Positions 35,353 to 45,431 are shown, counted from the first letter of the stretch. The stretch: 62,114 nucleotides of DNA from Lujinxingiaceae bacterium (GCA_013697635.1 JACCWM010000078.1:1-62114), one strand, 5' to 3'. Program-made: numbers and translations. Notes: a model not told the origin generated them from the sequence alone.

Positions 35353-35958
35353 GTGAAGATCGACAACGCCAGGCTGCCAGGCGCTGATTTGCAAGCAGCT
35401 GCCTGCATCAAAACAGCATCGGCCAAAGACCCAACGTGCCCAAACGAGCGGCTCGACGTCGAGACCAAAGACTTTCAAAAGGTCTTCGAGCAGACGGCAC
35501 AGGCGGCTGACGAGGCGCTCGCCACGCCCTCGCCCACGCCCCCCGACGTGCAGCAGGAGCGGGCTCTGAGCAAGCTCAAGAGCGAGCTGAGCGAAGAGGC
35601 CGCGCTCGCGGCGATTCTTCCCGCTCTGGAGCCCGCCTCTCAACCGCAGCCAAGCGTGACGAGCGCGCCGGCAGCCGGCGCAGATCGCGCCGAGCTTGCC
35701 CAGGTGGTCGACAAGATCGTGCAAGCATTCTTCGTCGGCCAGGATACACGCTCCAAGAAGATCGTGATGATGGACGTGCAAGTGCCCGGCCGCGGTTCGG
35801 TGCGTGTGCGCTTGAGCCGCAGCGGCGAGCAGGTCGACGTGCGCATGCGCGCCGACAACGTGGAGCTAGCCCGATTGCTTCGCACACACCGCGAGGAGCT
35901 GCGCGAGGCAGGCACACGAGCAGGCATAACGTTTGCGAGCATCGAGGTCGTAGGCTAG
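35353..35958 (+). CDS. sctP: Type III secretion needle-length/HpaP-like protein (SctP family)
   Basis: The 201-aa protein begins at a GTG nine bases behind GGAGG (an in-frame ATG 30 bases upstream has no such site). The first half is unstructured and Pro/Ala/Glu-rich, with TKDFQKVFEQ near residue 40. The C-terminal 75 residues, MMDVQVPGRGSVRVRLSRSG...LLRTHREELREAGTRAGITF, resemble the FliK/SctP C-terminal domain, which controls needle or hook length and substrate switching. The next gene, 16 bases downstream, is a SpoA-domain protein, and sctP-sctQ is a common gene order in injectisome loci. Confidence 0.66.
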   Translation: MKIDNARLPGADLQAAACIKTASAKDPTCPNERLDVETKDFQKVFEQTAQAADEALATPSPTPPDVQQERALSKLKSELSEEAALAAILPALEPASQPQPSVTSAPAAGADRAELAQVVDKIVQAFFVGQDTRSKKIVMMDVQVPGRGSVRVRLSRSGEQVDVRMRADNVELARLLRTHREELREAGTRAGITFASIEVVG

Positions 35959-35973
35959 CCCATGGAGCACGAG

Positions 35974-37179
35974 ATGAGCGACAAATACAACGTGAGCGCC
36001 TGGAGCCTCGATGGGCTCGAGGCGCTCTCCAAACAACAGGTTGCCCTGGGGAACCGGATGCTCGCCATGCTGCCGCTTGCGGCCTACGAGCGCGGCGCGC
36101 TCGCGCACATCTCGAGCTGGCTCGAGGAGCTCACGAAAGCGCGCTATGTTTTCGAGCTGCACCGGCTGCGCGTGCATCCCGGAGGCGATGTTCCCGACGC
36201 CTTTGGCGACAGCTTCGTTAGCTGGCTGCAATTGCCGCCCGAGCGCGAGCGCGGCGCGCTGATCGTCGATCTGCACATCACCGAAGAGCTCGTGGCAGGC
36301 CTGGTCGAGGAGCTGCCCGCCTTTGATCGCTATCCGCTCGACTCCAACCCGTACGACTACGGCTTGACCGTCTACCTGCTCTTGCGCCTGCTCGATCGGC
36401 TGGGCGCGTTGGGCCTACCCCCGCTGGTCGTTTCGACCGAGCAGCCCACACATGAGGCGATCAAGAGCTTTTGGTCGCGTTATCGGTGCGATTTGGTCGA
36501 GATCGTCTACTTCGCGATCGGGCGAAGCGGGCGGCGCGGTCTGGTTCGCCTGCTCTTGCCGGCGGGATTTGTTCAGGCCGGCGAGGCCTTCACATACGGC
36601 GCCATGAACCAGGCTCAGTGCGAGGAGCGCATCGTGCGCGGGCCGCTTTGCGCGCTGAGCCTCGCGCTGCCTGCAACACTTGCGATGCTGCCGCTCTCCT
36701 GCGCTGAGTTTTGTGGCCTGCTGCCGGGCGACGTGCTCCTGCCCTCAGAGCACGGCCTGCTCCTCGATGGGCTTGACGCCTGCGGCAGTGGTCGGCTCCA
36801 CATCAATGCGACGCAGTATTTGGCCTGCAACTTCTTCGAGGGTGCAAACGGGCGCTGGCAGGCCATCGCGCTCTCGCTCGATTTGCGCCTGCAAACCGCC
36901 CCCGGCAAGGAGATACCCATGACCGAGCACGATCTAAGCGAGGAGCGCACCTCCTCGATCGCCCAGGCAGCCGTCCTCAACCTCGAGGTGCGCATCGGCG
37001 AGCTCGCGATCAACATCGGCGAGCTGGCGCGCCTGCAATCCGGACAAGTCCTCCCACTCGAGCGCACGGTGTCAAGCGCGGTCGATCTGGTGATCAACGC
37101 CAAGATCGTCGGCGCCGGCGAGCTGGTCAACATCGAGGGCAGGCTCGGGGTGCGCGTGCTGTGGATGGCCAACCGCTAA
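35974..37179 (+). CDS. sctQ: Type III secretion cytoplasmic-ring protein (SctQ/YscQ family)
   Basis: The 401-aa protein starts at the ATG with GGAG six bases upstream; an ATG 12 bases earlier is an alternative. The C-terminal SpoA (FliN) domain is clear: LEVRIGELAINIGELARLQS, then LINAKIVGAGELVNIEGRLG and VRVLW at the end. A second SpoA-like stretch (SCAEFCGLLPGDVLLPSEHG) precedes it near 245-275, as in YscQ-type proteins with two SpoA domains. SctQ forms the sorting platform beneath the injectisome. No other sct gene is in the window; its stop overlaps the convergent MgtC-like gene by 4 bases. Confidence 0.78.
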   Translation: MSDKYNVSAWSLDGLEALSKQQVALGNRMLAMLPLAAYERGALAHISSWLEELTKARYVFELHRLRVHPGGDVPDAFGDSFVSWLQLPPERERGALIVDLHITEELVAGLVEELPAFDRYPLDSNPYDYGLTVYLLLRLLDRLGALGLPPLVVSTEQPTHEAIKSFWSRYRCDLVEIVYFAIGRSGRRGLVRLLLPAGFVQAGEAFTYGAMNQAQCEERIVRGPLCALSLALPATLAMLPLSCAEFCGLLPGDVLLPSEHGLLLDGLDACGSGRLHINATQYLACNFFEGANGRWQAIALSLDLRLQTAPGKEIPMTEHDLSEERTSSIAQAAVLNLEVRIGELAINIGELARLQSGQVLPLERTVSSAVDLVINAKIVGAGELVNIEGRLGVRVLWMANR

Positions 37180-38492
37180 ATCAAGAACATCGAGACGATG
37201 CCCGCCACCAATATCGGCAGCATGCCCAGCGCAACGAAGATGCCGAGCTTCTTGGACCCGATCAGGGCGGTGAGGCCGGCTTTGACAAAGCTGTTAGTGA
37301 GAATAGCGACGACGATGGCCTGGGTGGCCACCGTGGAGCTGAGATCGCCGCTTGCCGCCATGCGCGCAAGCGTGAGGCTGATCGCGTTGGTTTCAGCGAT
37401 GCCTCCAAAGAGCGCAGCGACGTAGATCGCGGAGTGACCAAAGATGGACTGCAAAATGTTGGCAATGCCGATGATGATCACGAGCAGCAGGGTGAACTTG
37501 AGCGCGGGGAAGAACTCGAAGGGGTTTCGAAGCTGGAGCTCCTCGTCTTCGTCGATCGCGTCCGGTCGTTGAGGCCGCGCCTCCTCATTGCGAAGATACT
37601 GGGTGAGCCGATACCACATGCCGCCTGCGACGAGCACGCCGGGGATGGCCATGCTCGTGAACGGGATCCACAGCGTGGAGAGCAACTTGGCGTTGATGAT
37701 GCCCACGGCGAGCGTTACGCGCACGAACATGAAGGCATTGGCCAGCAGCACCGCAAAGCTAGCGCCCAGCAGCATCTTTTGGGAGCGTGGCCGCCGGCTT
37801 ACCTGGCGAGACATGGCCAGGGCCACGGCCGTGCTCGAGGCCATTCCACCGAGCATGCCGGTGAGCACGAAGCCGCGGCCCGTGCCCAGAAAACGAATGG
37901 CAAAGTAGGCCAAGAAGCTGATGCCGCTGATCAGCACGACGAGCAGCCAGAGTTCGCGCGGATTGTAGATGCCCCAGGGATCGATGGTCGTGTTGGGCAG
38001 CAGCGGGAGCAAGACGACGGTGACCAGAAGAAACTTCATCGTGGCCAGAATCTCGACCGGCGTCAAAAGCCCCACGAAGCGGTGGGTGAAACGCTTGATC
38101 GAGAGGATGCTCGCCACGACGACGGCGACGCCCACAGCAAAGACTGGGCTGCTCGGGGCGAGCGCGCCGAGCACGAAGACCAGCAGAGCCGAGACCTGAG
38201 TGGTGATGCCCACATCTTGTTCAACCGTGTGGCGCTCGTGCCAAAAGAAGGCGAGCATGAGCAAAAAGTAGCCGACGCCGGTGACGTAAGGCACGGCCGG
38301 GGCGACCTCCTGAGCGAGCACGGAGAGCGTGCCGAGCAAGGCCGTCAGCGCGAAGGTGCGAACACCCATGCTGCCCATGCCGGCCTCAGGATCTTTGTGG
38401 CTCTGGCGCTCGAGGCCGACGATGCCGCCAATGGCCAGGCTGATGGCGACGGTGCGAAACAAATGCCAGTCTACGGAGGGATCGATAGTCAC
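37176..38492 (-). CDS. MgtC/SapB family membrane protein with DUF4010 domain
   Basis: The 438-aa integral membrane protein has about 12 hydrophobic segments. The N-terminal MgtC/SapB part contains SLAIGGIVGLERQSHKDPEA and MGVRTFALTALLGTL. The C-terminal DUF4010 part ends with LVAGIVSMFLI and includes GMLGGMASSTAVALAMSRQ and SAIYVAALFGGIAETNAISL, typical of the family. GTG start with AAAGG nine bases upstream. Probably an inner-membrane ion-related protein of unknown substrate. Confidence 0.88.
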   Translation of the reverse strand: MTIDPSVDWHLFRTVAISLAIGGIVGLERQSHKDPEAGMGSMGVRTFALTALLGTLSVLAQEVAPAVPYVTGVGYFLLMLAFFWHERHTVEQDVGITTQVSALLVFVLGALAPSSPVFAVGVAVVVASILSIKRFTHRFVGLLTPVEILATMKFLLVTVVLLPLLPNTTIDPWGIYNPRELWLLVVLISGISFLAYFAIRFLGTGRGFVLTGMLGGMASSTAVALAMSRQVSRRPRSQKMLLGASFAVLLANAFMFVRVTLAVGIINAKLLSTLWIPFTSMAIPGVLVAGGMWYRLTQYLRNEEARPQRPDAIDEDEELQLRNPFEFFPALKFTLLLVIIIGIANILQSIFGHSAIYVAALFGGIAETNAISLTLARMAASGDLSSTVATQAIVVAILTNSFVKAGLTALIGSKKLGIFVALGMLPILVAGIVSMFLI

Positions 38493-38541
38493 CGACGATG
38501 CCTTTGGGGGTCATCGCAGAAAACGGCGTCATATCTGCGCT

Positions 38542-39840
38542 TTAGTAGGTTTTCTCCAACACTTGCACGCTGCAAATCGATGAGGCGCAGCTGTAATAGG
38601 AGATCGCGATCTCATCGTTATGATTGATCGCCGTGGAGACGCCGTAGGCCTCGGAGTTGAGCGCGACCTCGGTGGTCCACTGCCCCGTGTGGGTGCGGCG
38701 CGCGACGCGCAAATCGTTGCGGTCGAGCCCGTGGTAGGCCACAAAAAGCGTGCCGTCTTTGCCTTCGAGCATCGAGGAGTAATAGGTCACGCGCTGGTCG
38801 CTAAAAACCCTGCGCGAGCGCGCAAGATTGCTCATATCGCCGCAGGTTACGACCAGGTTGTTGCCCGTGGTGCTGCTCATGCACAGCTCGCCGTTTCGCC
38901 GGATCACAAAGGAGCTGACCAGACTGTTGTCGCCAAAATACTTCTTTTCGCTCCACTCGTTGCTCGCCAGGCTGTAGCGGGCCAGCCCGTAGGGGCCGTT
39001 CTCTTCGCGCCGGTGCACGAGGTAGAGATTGAAGGCGTTGTCGGCGCCCAGGCCGCGCTCAAAGGCTGCGGAGTGGGCGTTGGGCAGCGAGGGCAGACGC
39101 CGCCATAAGGCGTTGTTGTCGGCCGTGTTGTAGGCGAAAAATTCGACCGTCGAGCTCAAGCGGCTCGCGAAGCTGACATAAAAGCGCGCCCGATCGCGGG
39201 TGACGTCAAAGCCGTCATAGCCGCCACCGCGCACCGGCAAGGACTCAATGTCCCAGCGGTTGCGCCCCTGACGCATGGCCACCTTCAATACGTTGTCAAA
39301 GGGATCAGGGTAGACCACGATCGGTTGCTCTGCGTCGATGACTTCAAGGCCGAAGATTCCCTCGTGGCGCTGGATGTTCTCAAAGCTCCAGCTTCCACCG
39401 ACCGGGCGTCGACCTACGGTTAACTGCGCCGCGCTGCACGCGCGATCTGGGCAGGAATGATAGCCAAGCCACATCGTGCCGTCCTCATCGACGACCAGGC
39501 TCGTGCGATCGTTTAGCGCATGATTAAAAGAGAAGTTAGAGTCAACCACCTGCGGAGTCCAGGTGCCTTCTTCCCAGGGCACCTCGCGCGGTACGTCCGG
39601 CGCCACCCAGATTTCCTCCTCGATCAACGGAACGTCCCAGACATAGGGCACGTCAGGGCCGACATCCTCGATGACGACGACGTCATCAGCCAAGATCGGC
39701 CCGGCATCGAGCTCGAGCTGCGCGTCGGGCCCGAAGGGCTCATAAAACTCCCAGCGATTGGCGTTGTATTGATCGCTGCAATCACAGCCTGCGAGGGGAA
39801 AGAGGGCAAAACACAACACGACAAATCGTCTTGGCAACAT
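38542..39840 (-). CDS. Lipoprotein with beta-propeller-like repeats
   Basis: The 432-aa product begins MLPRRFVVLCFALFPLAGC, a lipoprotein signal with lipobox LAGC followed by CDCSDQ. A linker of about 70 acidic residues rich in Asp, Val and Pro follows, then repeated blocks such as LVVDEDGTMWLGYHSC and GKDGTLFVAYHGLDRNDLRV, resembling the blades of a sialidase or BNR-like propeller. Ends CASSICSVQVLEKTY. Stands alone, terminating next to MgtC. Function unknown; a binding or sensing protein at the outer membrane is likely. Confidence 0.72.
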   Translation of the reverse strand: MLPRRFVVLCFALFPLAGCDCSDQYNANRWEFYEPFGPDAQLELDAGPILADDVVVIEDVGPDVPYVWDVPLIEEEIWVAPDVPREVPWEEGTWTPQVVDSNFSFNHALNDRTSLVVDEDGTMWLGYHSCPDRACSAAQLTVGRRPVGGSWSFENIQRHEGIFGLEVIDAEQPIVVYPDPFDNVLKVAMRQGRNRWDIESLPVRGGGYDGFDVTRDRARFYVSFASRLSSTVEFFAYNTADNNALWRRLPSLPNAHSAAFERGLGADNAFNLYLVHRREENGPYGLARYSLASNEWSEKKYFGDNSLVSSFVIRRNGELCMSSTTGNNLVVTCGDMSNLARSRRVFSDQRVTYYSSMLEGKDGTLFVAYHGLDRNDLRVARRTHTGQWTTEVALNSEAYGVSTAINHNDEIAISYYSCASSICSVQVLEKTY

Positions 39841-39962
39841 GGGCGAGCCTTGGATCGGGCAGGGTAATACCAACAAACAATCAGCAAGAGCCTGGGGGGG
39901 CCGATGCAGTGTGACACAAGTAGGGTGTGCGGGGCAAAAGCGATGGAGGGAGAATGAAAAAT

Positions 39963-39992
39963 GCCCTCCCGTCACGGCCGTGACGGGAGGGC
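39963..39992 (-). terminator. Terminator of the Hsp20 pair
   Basis: GCCCTCCCGTCACG-GC-CGTGACGGGAGGGC, a 14-bp stem, followed on the minus strand by ATTTTTCATTC. It starts 8 bases after the second Hsp20 stop codon. Confidence 0.9.
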
Positions 39993-39999
39993 TCAAGCG

Positions 40000-40413
40000 T
40001 CAGCGGGCCTTGACCTCGATCTTTCGCGGTTGGGTGCTCTCGGCCTTGGGCAGGTTGAGGCGAAGCACGCCGTCGGTGAGCTCGGCGCTGATCTTGCTCT
40101 GGTCGATTTGCTGACCGAGGCGAAACTGGCGACTGAAGTGGCCCGTACGAAACTCCGTGTACAGAGGCTGCCAGCGATCTTCGACCGGGCGCGTGTAGCC
40201 GGTGATCGTGAGCAGGTTGTCGCGCAGGTCGATCTCGAAGTTCTTGGCGCTGGTGCCGGGCACGTCGGTGACGACCATCAGCACGCGTGAAGTCTCGTAG
40301 ATGTCGACGTCGGGTTTGAAGTAAAGGCCCTCGCGGGTGCCTTCACCGGCTTGGAGCTCTTCTTTGTCGCGAACCTGAAGATCGCGGGTTTCGGACGAAC
40401 TTTTCTTGGCCAT
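40000..40413 (-). CDS. Small heat-shock protein (Hsp20/alpha-crystallin)
   Basis: The 137-aa protein has the alpha-crystallin fold at residues about 32-137: VDIYETSRVLMVVTDVPG, LLTITGYTRPVED, GHFSRQFRLGQQID and ELTDGVLRLNLPKAE. The last is the conserved G-V-L-x-L-x-L-P-K signature. It is a cytoplasmic holdase oligomer preventing aggregation of unfolding proteins. It follows another Hsp20 gene by 67 bases on the same strand. Confidence 0.95.
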   Translation of the reverse strand: MAKKSSSETRDLQVRDKEELQAGEGTREGLYFKPDVDIYETSRVLMVVTDVPGTSAKNFEIDLRDNLLTITGYTRPVEDRWQPLYTEFRTGHFSRQFRLGQQIDQSKISAELTDGVLRLNLPKAESTQPRKIEVKAR

Positions 40414-40480
40414 GATTCATACTCTTCAATAGGTGCATTTAGGATTCGACATCATCAAAGGGAGCAAAAACTGCGTGGTT

Positions 40481-40897
40481 TCAGGAAATCTTGATCTTAC
40501 GCGGTTTGGCCTCTTCGGAGCGCGGCGCATAGATCTCGAGAATGCCGTCTTTGTACTCGGCCATCACCTTTTGGCCGTCGATCGGCTGAGGCAGCGTCAC
40601 GACGCGGCGAAACTGGCCGGCTTCACGCTCGCGACGATGGTAATTGGCCGACTCCTCGACAGCCTCGTGCACGCGCTCGCCGCGGATGATGATCTGCTCG
40701 CCCTTGCAGCTCACATCGAGGCTGCTCTTGTCGATGCCAGCCATCTCGGCGCGCACCATGAAGCTTTCGCCATCGTCGTAGATGTTGACCAGGGGAAAAA
40801 CACCACCAACCTGGCGCAGGTTCGAGGGGCCAAAGAGGTCGCGAAGCTCGTTGCGAAATTGGGACAGAGAGTCGTCGGAACGGCGGGGCTGATACAT
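40481..40897 (-). CDS. Small heat-shock protein (Hsp20/alpha-crystallin)
   Basis: The 138-aa protein carries VNIYDDGESFMVRAEMAGID, QIIIRGERVHEAVEESANYH, EREAGQFRRVVTLPQPID and the strand AEYKDGILEIYAPRSEE. The last matches the conserved G-I-L-x-I motif, and the protein ends in KIKIS. GAGGAGG lies seven bases before the ATG. First of a two-gene operon with a second, distinct Hsp20; such pairs form hetero-oligomers in several bacteria. Possible operator repeats lie upstream (40922-40997). Confidence 0.95.
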   Translation of the reverse strand: MYQPRRSDDSLSQFRNELRDLFGPSNLRQVGGVFPLVNIYDDGESFMVRAEMAGIDKSSLDVSCKGEQIIIRGERVHEAVEESANYHRREREAGQFRRVVTLPQPIDGQKVMAEYKDGILEIYAPRSEEAKPRKIKIS

Positions 40898-40921
40898 AAA
40901 GGGTCCTCCTCATAGATACAG

Positions 40922-40997
40922 ACAGTGTTTGCCAATTCAACGGGAAAACTTTTGCAGATAAACCTCGTCTGGGCCGCTAAGCTAAACACAGTGTTTG
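40922..40997 (-). promoter_or_regulatory. Candidate operator pair upstream of the Hsp20 operon
   Basis: The decamer ACAGTGTTTG occurs at 40922-40931 and again at 40988-40997. The second copy sits in the perfect palindrome AAACAC-A-GTGTTT (40984-40996). On the minus strand they lie 25-100 bases upstream of the start codon with the TTGACG-like element between them and the palindrome. No CIRCE element was found. The rest of 40898-41199 holds the promoters and no gene. Confidence 0.4.
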
Positions 40998-41199
40998 GGC
41001 GTCAAGACGGCGAGGCATGTTTTTTAGACTCTTTGGATAAGGCTTTATTATCAAGGCATTAGGCCGATCGCCTGTTCGCTGGCCAGCGCGCAGGTGCCAG
41101 CAGGCTTGCATTGGCAGGGCCAAGGGCACTAACATTTCGGGCGATGCGCACCGCTCAAGGCGCGCTTGTCCAACCCAACGACCATTTTAGTGAGGTCCC

Positions 41200-42500
<1,301 letters not shown>

Positions 42501-42504
<4 letters not shown>

Positions 42505-43244
42505 GGCGATCGGTGCTCATCTCGGGGGCACTTGGCGGGCTCTTGCTGCTTTGCAACTGCGAGCGGCAAACGCCAGAGCTGGCCGAGCAACCGCTTGAGC
42601 TGCAAGGGCTCGAGGGCGGCTTCTTTGATGACGCCTTGCTGCTCGAGGGCGCGATCGATATCGCCAAAGAAGAGGCCGAGGTCGTGTGCGCAGGTAAAGG
42701 ATCTGTGGAGATTCGCGGTGTCGTTTTTGCGCCGCAGGGGCAATTGGCGCTGGCACCAAAGTGGCCATTCCCGGCCTGGTTGGTCGGCTCGGCCGCTGCC
42801 TCGGCCTTGGAGGGCGAGCTTGGGGTGGGCGAGGTGGCCGTGCGCCTCTACGAGCGTGCGGACGCCCTGTTGGCCCAGACCACGACGAGTCGTTCGGGGC
42901 GCTTTTGTCTGTTGGTCGACGCGCTGGGGCCCACCACGGTGGTGGAGGCTGGCTCCGGCGGCGTGCGGCTTCGGCGCCTGGTCTTGAATGCCGACGATGC
43001 CGATGTTCATGCGGTCTCGGAGGCTTTTTTGCAGACGCTACTCGAGCGCGAAGTTGCGCTGGACAAGGTGGCGCGCGCGACGCTGGTGAACCTGGAGGTC
43101 GTCGGCCAGACCGCCGTCGATCTGCTCAATCCGGTCGTGCTCGAGGACGGCGAGGGTGTGGCCGCTGGCGTGGAGCGCGCCAAGCGAGCGCTCGAGGGTG
43201 ATGCGCGCTTTGGAGCGATGATCGAGCGCCTGGCCCGGCGCTGA
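42501..43244 (+). CDS. Hypothetical lipoprotein
   Basis: About 247 aa, starting at a GTG that overlaps the stop codon of the phosphorylase gene. MRRSVLISGALGGLLLLCNC is a lipoprotein signal; the C-N-C makes the exact lipidated Cys uncertain. The mature part is beta-rich, with a carboxypeptidase-regulatory-like stretch around residues 105-150 (VAVRLYERADALLAQTTTS; FCLLVDAL). The final 60 residues are helical. No family recognised; ends at the shared terminator with rnpB. Confidence 0.7.
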
Positions 43245-43250
43245 GCACTG

Positions 43251-43300
43251 CAAGAAACAAACGCGGGACACCTTTTGGGGTGTCCCGCGTTTGTTTCTTG
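43251..43300. terminator. Bidirectional terminator, perfect 22-bp stem
   Basis: The arm beginning CAAGAAACAAACGCGGGAC pairs exactly with its complement at 43279-43300 through a six-base loop. It serves the lipoprotein gene on the plus strand and rnpB on the minus strand. Confidence 0.93.
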
Positions 43301-43303
43301 TCT

Positions 43304-43709
43304 GATCGGTTTTGCTGATAAGCCGGGTTCTGTTTCGCGCATCTTGCAACGCGCGACAATGGCCATTCATCTAGGCCCACTGTTGCCAGTGGGCTCAAGC
43401 GGTTACCTGAGATCAGCGAGGCGGGTACCTCGGAGCCGCCGACAAGCGACGTCTCGACCTCTGTTTACCTTGCATCGGGTGGGGTTTACCATGACGGACG
43501 ACGTCACCGCCGTCCCGGTGAGCTCTTACCTCGCCTTTTCACCCTTACCGAGCCGTAGCCTGGCGGTCTGTTTTCTGTGGCACTTTCCCTGGGGTTACCC
43601 CCGGTCGGCGTTACCGACCACCCTTACCCTGTGATGCCCGGACTTTCCTCCCGCCTGCCTTTGCCGTTTAAAGCCCGGGCAGACCGGCGACCATCCCACA
43701 AAGCCGATC
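43304..43709 (-). ncRNA. rnpB: RNase P RNA (type A)
   Basis: The minus strand reads GAGGAAAGTCCGGGCATC near the 5' side (43636-43651 region) and AGAACCCGGCTTATC near the 3' side (43317-43331). These are the universal conserved regions of bacterial RNase P RNA. Helix P1 is visible as GATCGG (43709) pairing with CCGATC (43304). The GTAA tetraloop-rich arms and GGGAAAGTGCCACAGAAA (CR II) are also present. At about 406 nt it is the size of a type-A RNA. It cleaves 5' leaders from tRNA precursors, including those encoded just downstream. Confidence 0.97.
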
Positions 43710-43779
43710 GCGACACTTATAGACGACATGCGGCCAAGTGCAAACATTCCGCGCGCCAATAACGCGCGCAATGTTTGCT

Positions 43780-44529
43780 TCAGGCCTCGATCGATTCCTC
43801 GGATTGGGAGTCGCTGGTGAGGCCGTCCTCCCAGAAGTAGAGGATGCGATTGCAGCTCGGGCAGGTCTCGAGGGTTTCGGCGCGCTGAATCTCGATATAC
43901 TGCTGGGGCGGCAGCGACATGAAACAGCCCTCACAGTGCGAACTCTTGGCGGCGACGACGGCCAATCCCGGCCGGCGGCTGCGAATGAAGTCGTACTTGT
44001 AGATCACGCGCTTGGAGACCTGGCCGCGCGCCTCGTCTCGGCGCGTGCCGAGGCGCTCGATCGTGCGGTCGAGGGTGGCGAGCTGGCGCTCGGCCTCGGC
44101 CTCATCGGAGGCGATGCCCTCGCGAAGCTGCACGATCTTCTCCTCCTTCTCGCCAATCGACTTCTCGGTGGCCTCGATGATCTCGAGCAGATGGAGGAGT
44201 TCTTCCTCGGTCTGTTCGGTCGATTTCTTGAAGGCCTCGATTTCCTTTTCGACCGCGTTGAACTCCTTGGTCGTGCCCACATCGCGCAGCCGCTTTTGAC
44301 GGGATGTGAGCTGCTCGGTGACCTCGCGCAGATCATCTTTTTTCTGGCGTTGCAGGCTGCGGATTTCCTCGAGCTCGCCCTTTTGGGCATTGAGGTCCTC
44401 GACCAGCTTGTCGAGAAAGCCGGTGTTTTCCTGGAGCCTGGACATGATCTCCGCTTTGCGCTGGAGGATCTCGTCTAATTCCAGATCATTGTTCTGAAGT
44501 TCGCGTAGTAGGGCCAACTGCTGCTTCAA
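43780..44529 (-). CDS. Coiled-coil protein with C4 zinc ribbon (zf-RING_7/CdsZ-like)
   Basis: The 249-aa protein starts at a TTG with GAGGTGAAAA ahead of it. Residues about 10-170 are a long coiled coil, including the conserved VGTTKEFNAVEKEIEAFKK. The C-terminal zinc ribbon shows HCEGCFMSLPPQ and CPSCNRILYF. Members of this family bind DNA or RNA and are widespread in bacteria. It is the usual neighbour of folE2/nif3-type genes elsewhere; here it lies between rnpB and a tRNA gene. Ends EESIEA. Confidence 0.9.
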   Translation of the reverse strand: MKQQLALLRELQNNDLELDEILQRKAEIMSRLQENTGFLDKLVEDLNAQKGELEEIRSLQRQKKDDLREVTEQLTSRQKRLRDVGTTKEFNAVEKEIEAFKKSTEQTEEELLHLLEIIEATEKSIGEKEEKIVQLREGIASDEAEAERQLATLDRTIERLGTRRDEARGQVSKRVIYKYDFIRSRRPGLAVVAAKSSHCEGCFMSLPPQQYIEIQRAETLETCPSCNRILYFWEDGLTSDSQSEESIEA

Positions 44530-44562
44530 TTTTCACCTCGCCGATGTGTCGTCCCAAATACA

Positions 44563-44595
44563 AAAGCGCCTGAAGGGAAACCCTTCAGGCGCTTT
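44563..44595. terminator. Bidirectional terminator upstream of the zinc-ribbon gene
   Basis: AAAGCGCCTGAAGGG-AAA-CCCTTCAGGCGCTTT, a perfect 15-bp stem. On the minus strand it follows the tRNA-Ile2 gene by about 220 bases, so it probably ends that transcript. A translation start overlapping it can be excluded. Confidence 0.85.
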
Positions 44596-44813
44596 GATAT
44601 TGAAGCCTCTTTTTTGCCGTACTCTTTGCTGTTGCAGTCCCGTTCACGGATGCTGCAACCTTGGTATTTGCTCAGACTTGCTGTCACGTGTTTAAACCCG
44701 ACTGTCTTTGGTTCATCGGTGTCCTCGAGACGAGGCACCGATCTTGGTTCAAGGTTCATCGTCACTCTATCAAAACCGGCAATCACCGGATCGGAGGTCC
44801 GAAGTCCTCCAAA

Positions 44814-44887
44814 TGGGCCCACCTGGACTCGAACCAGGGACCGGCCGGTTATGAGCCGGCGGCTCTAACCAACTGAGCTATAGGCCC
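44814..44887 (-). tRNA. tRNA with CAT anticodon, probably tRNA-Ile2 (k2C34)
   Basis: The minus strand folds as GGGCCTA/TGGGCCC acceptor stem, D-loop AGCTCAGTTGGTTAGAG, anticodon loop CTCATAA and T-arm GGTTCGAGTCC. The acceptor GGGCCTA is shared with tRNA-Ile and argues for Ile2 rather than Met. CCA is not encoded. The CAT anticodon would need TilS to read AUA codons. Confidence 0.9.
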
Positions 44888-45165
44888 GTCAGCAATAGCG
44901 GCCCTTTGGGTCCGCGTTTGCCAAGGACGAACGGACAAGATGCAAGGGGTATTTCAATTGCTCAACTTTTTCCCTTACCTTCCATACCGTGTTCGGCTCA
45001 GGGGACAAGTCCGGGCATTTGCTCGAAAATTTGCTGGCCCTGGCCGCGCACGGTGCATTTCATAGCGAAGCGCGCTTGTTTTCGCAAGTGCGTTTTTCAT
45101 AAAATTGTCGTGCATGCTCAAAAACTTGGGCACGCTGCGCCGCGCTTGTAGGGCGCACAATTGTC

Positions 45166-45194
45166 TTGACGCCCTACCAAAGCTACTTTATGGT
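45166..45194 (+). promoter_or_regulatory. Probable sigma-70 promoter of the tRNA-Val-Asp-Asp cluster
   Basis: TTGACG (45166-45171), 17-base spacer, TATGGT (45189-45194), about 55 bases before tRNA-Val. The rest of 44888-45249 shows no gene. Confidence 0.7.
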
Positions 45195-45249
45195 CCGTGC
45201 TCTCTTTCGAGGCGGCGAAATAAAGCGCTGTGAAAGGGCTTATAAAGTG

Positions 45250-45321
45250 GGGCGCATAGCTCAGCGGGAGAGCGGCGGCCTTACAAGCCGTTGGTCACAG
45301 GTTCAAATCCTGTTGCGCCCA
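45250..45321 (+). tRNA. tRNA-Val (TAC)
   Basis: Acceptor GGGCGCA/TGCGCCC, D-loop AGCTCAGCGGGAGAGC, anticodon loop CTTACAA, T-arm GGTTCAAATCC; discriminator A and no encoded CCA. Confidence 0.96.
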
Positions 45322-45357
45322 TGGCTCTCGGGCTCGATGTTGAAAGGGTTGGTTTTA

Positions 45358-45431
45358 GGGGTGGTAGTTCAGATGGTTAGAATGCCGGCCTGTCACGCCG
45401 GAGGTCGCGGGTTCGAGCCCCGTCCACCCCG
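45358..45431 (+). tRNA. tRNA-Asp (GTC), copy 1
   Basis: Acceptor GGGGTGG/CCACCCC, anticodon loop CTGTCAC (GTC), T-arm GGTTCGAGCCC, discriminator G. Identical in sequence to copy 2 142 bases downstream. Confidence 0.96.

Noticed and set aside
35187-35387. 66-residue plus-strand open frame before sctP
   Set aside because: Starts at the terminator tail and overlaps the sctP ribosome site out of frame; the GTG of sctP is better supported.
44526-44822. 98-residue open frame on the minus strand
   Set aside because: It runs through a perfect terminator hairpin (44563-44595) and into the tRNA gene; no family resemblance.
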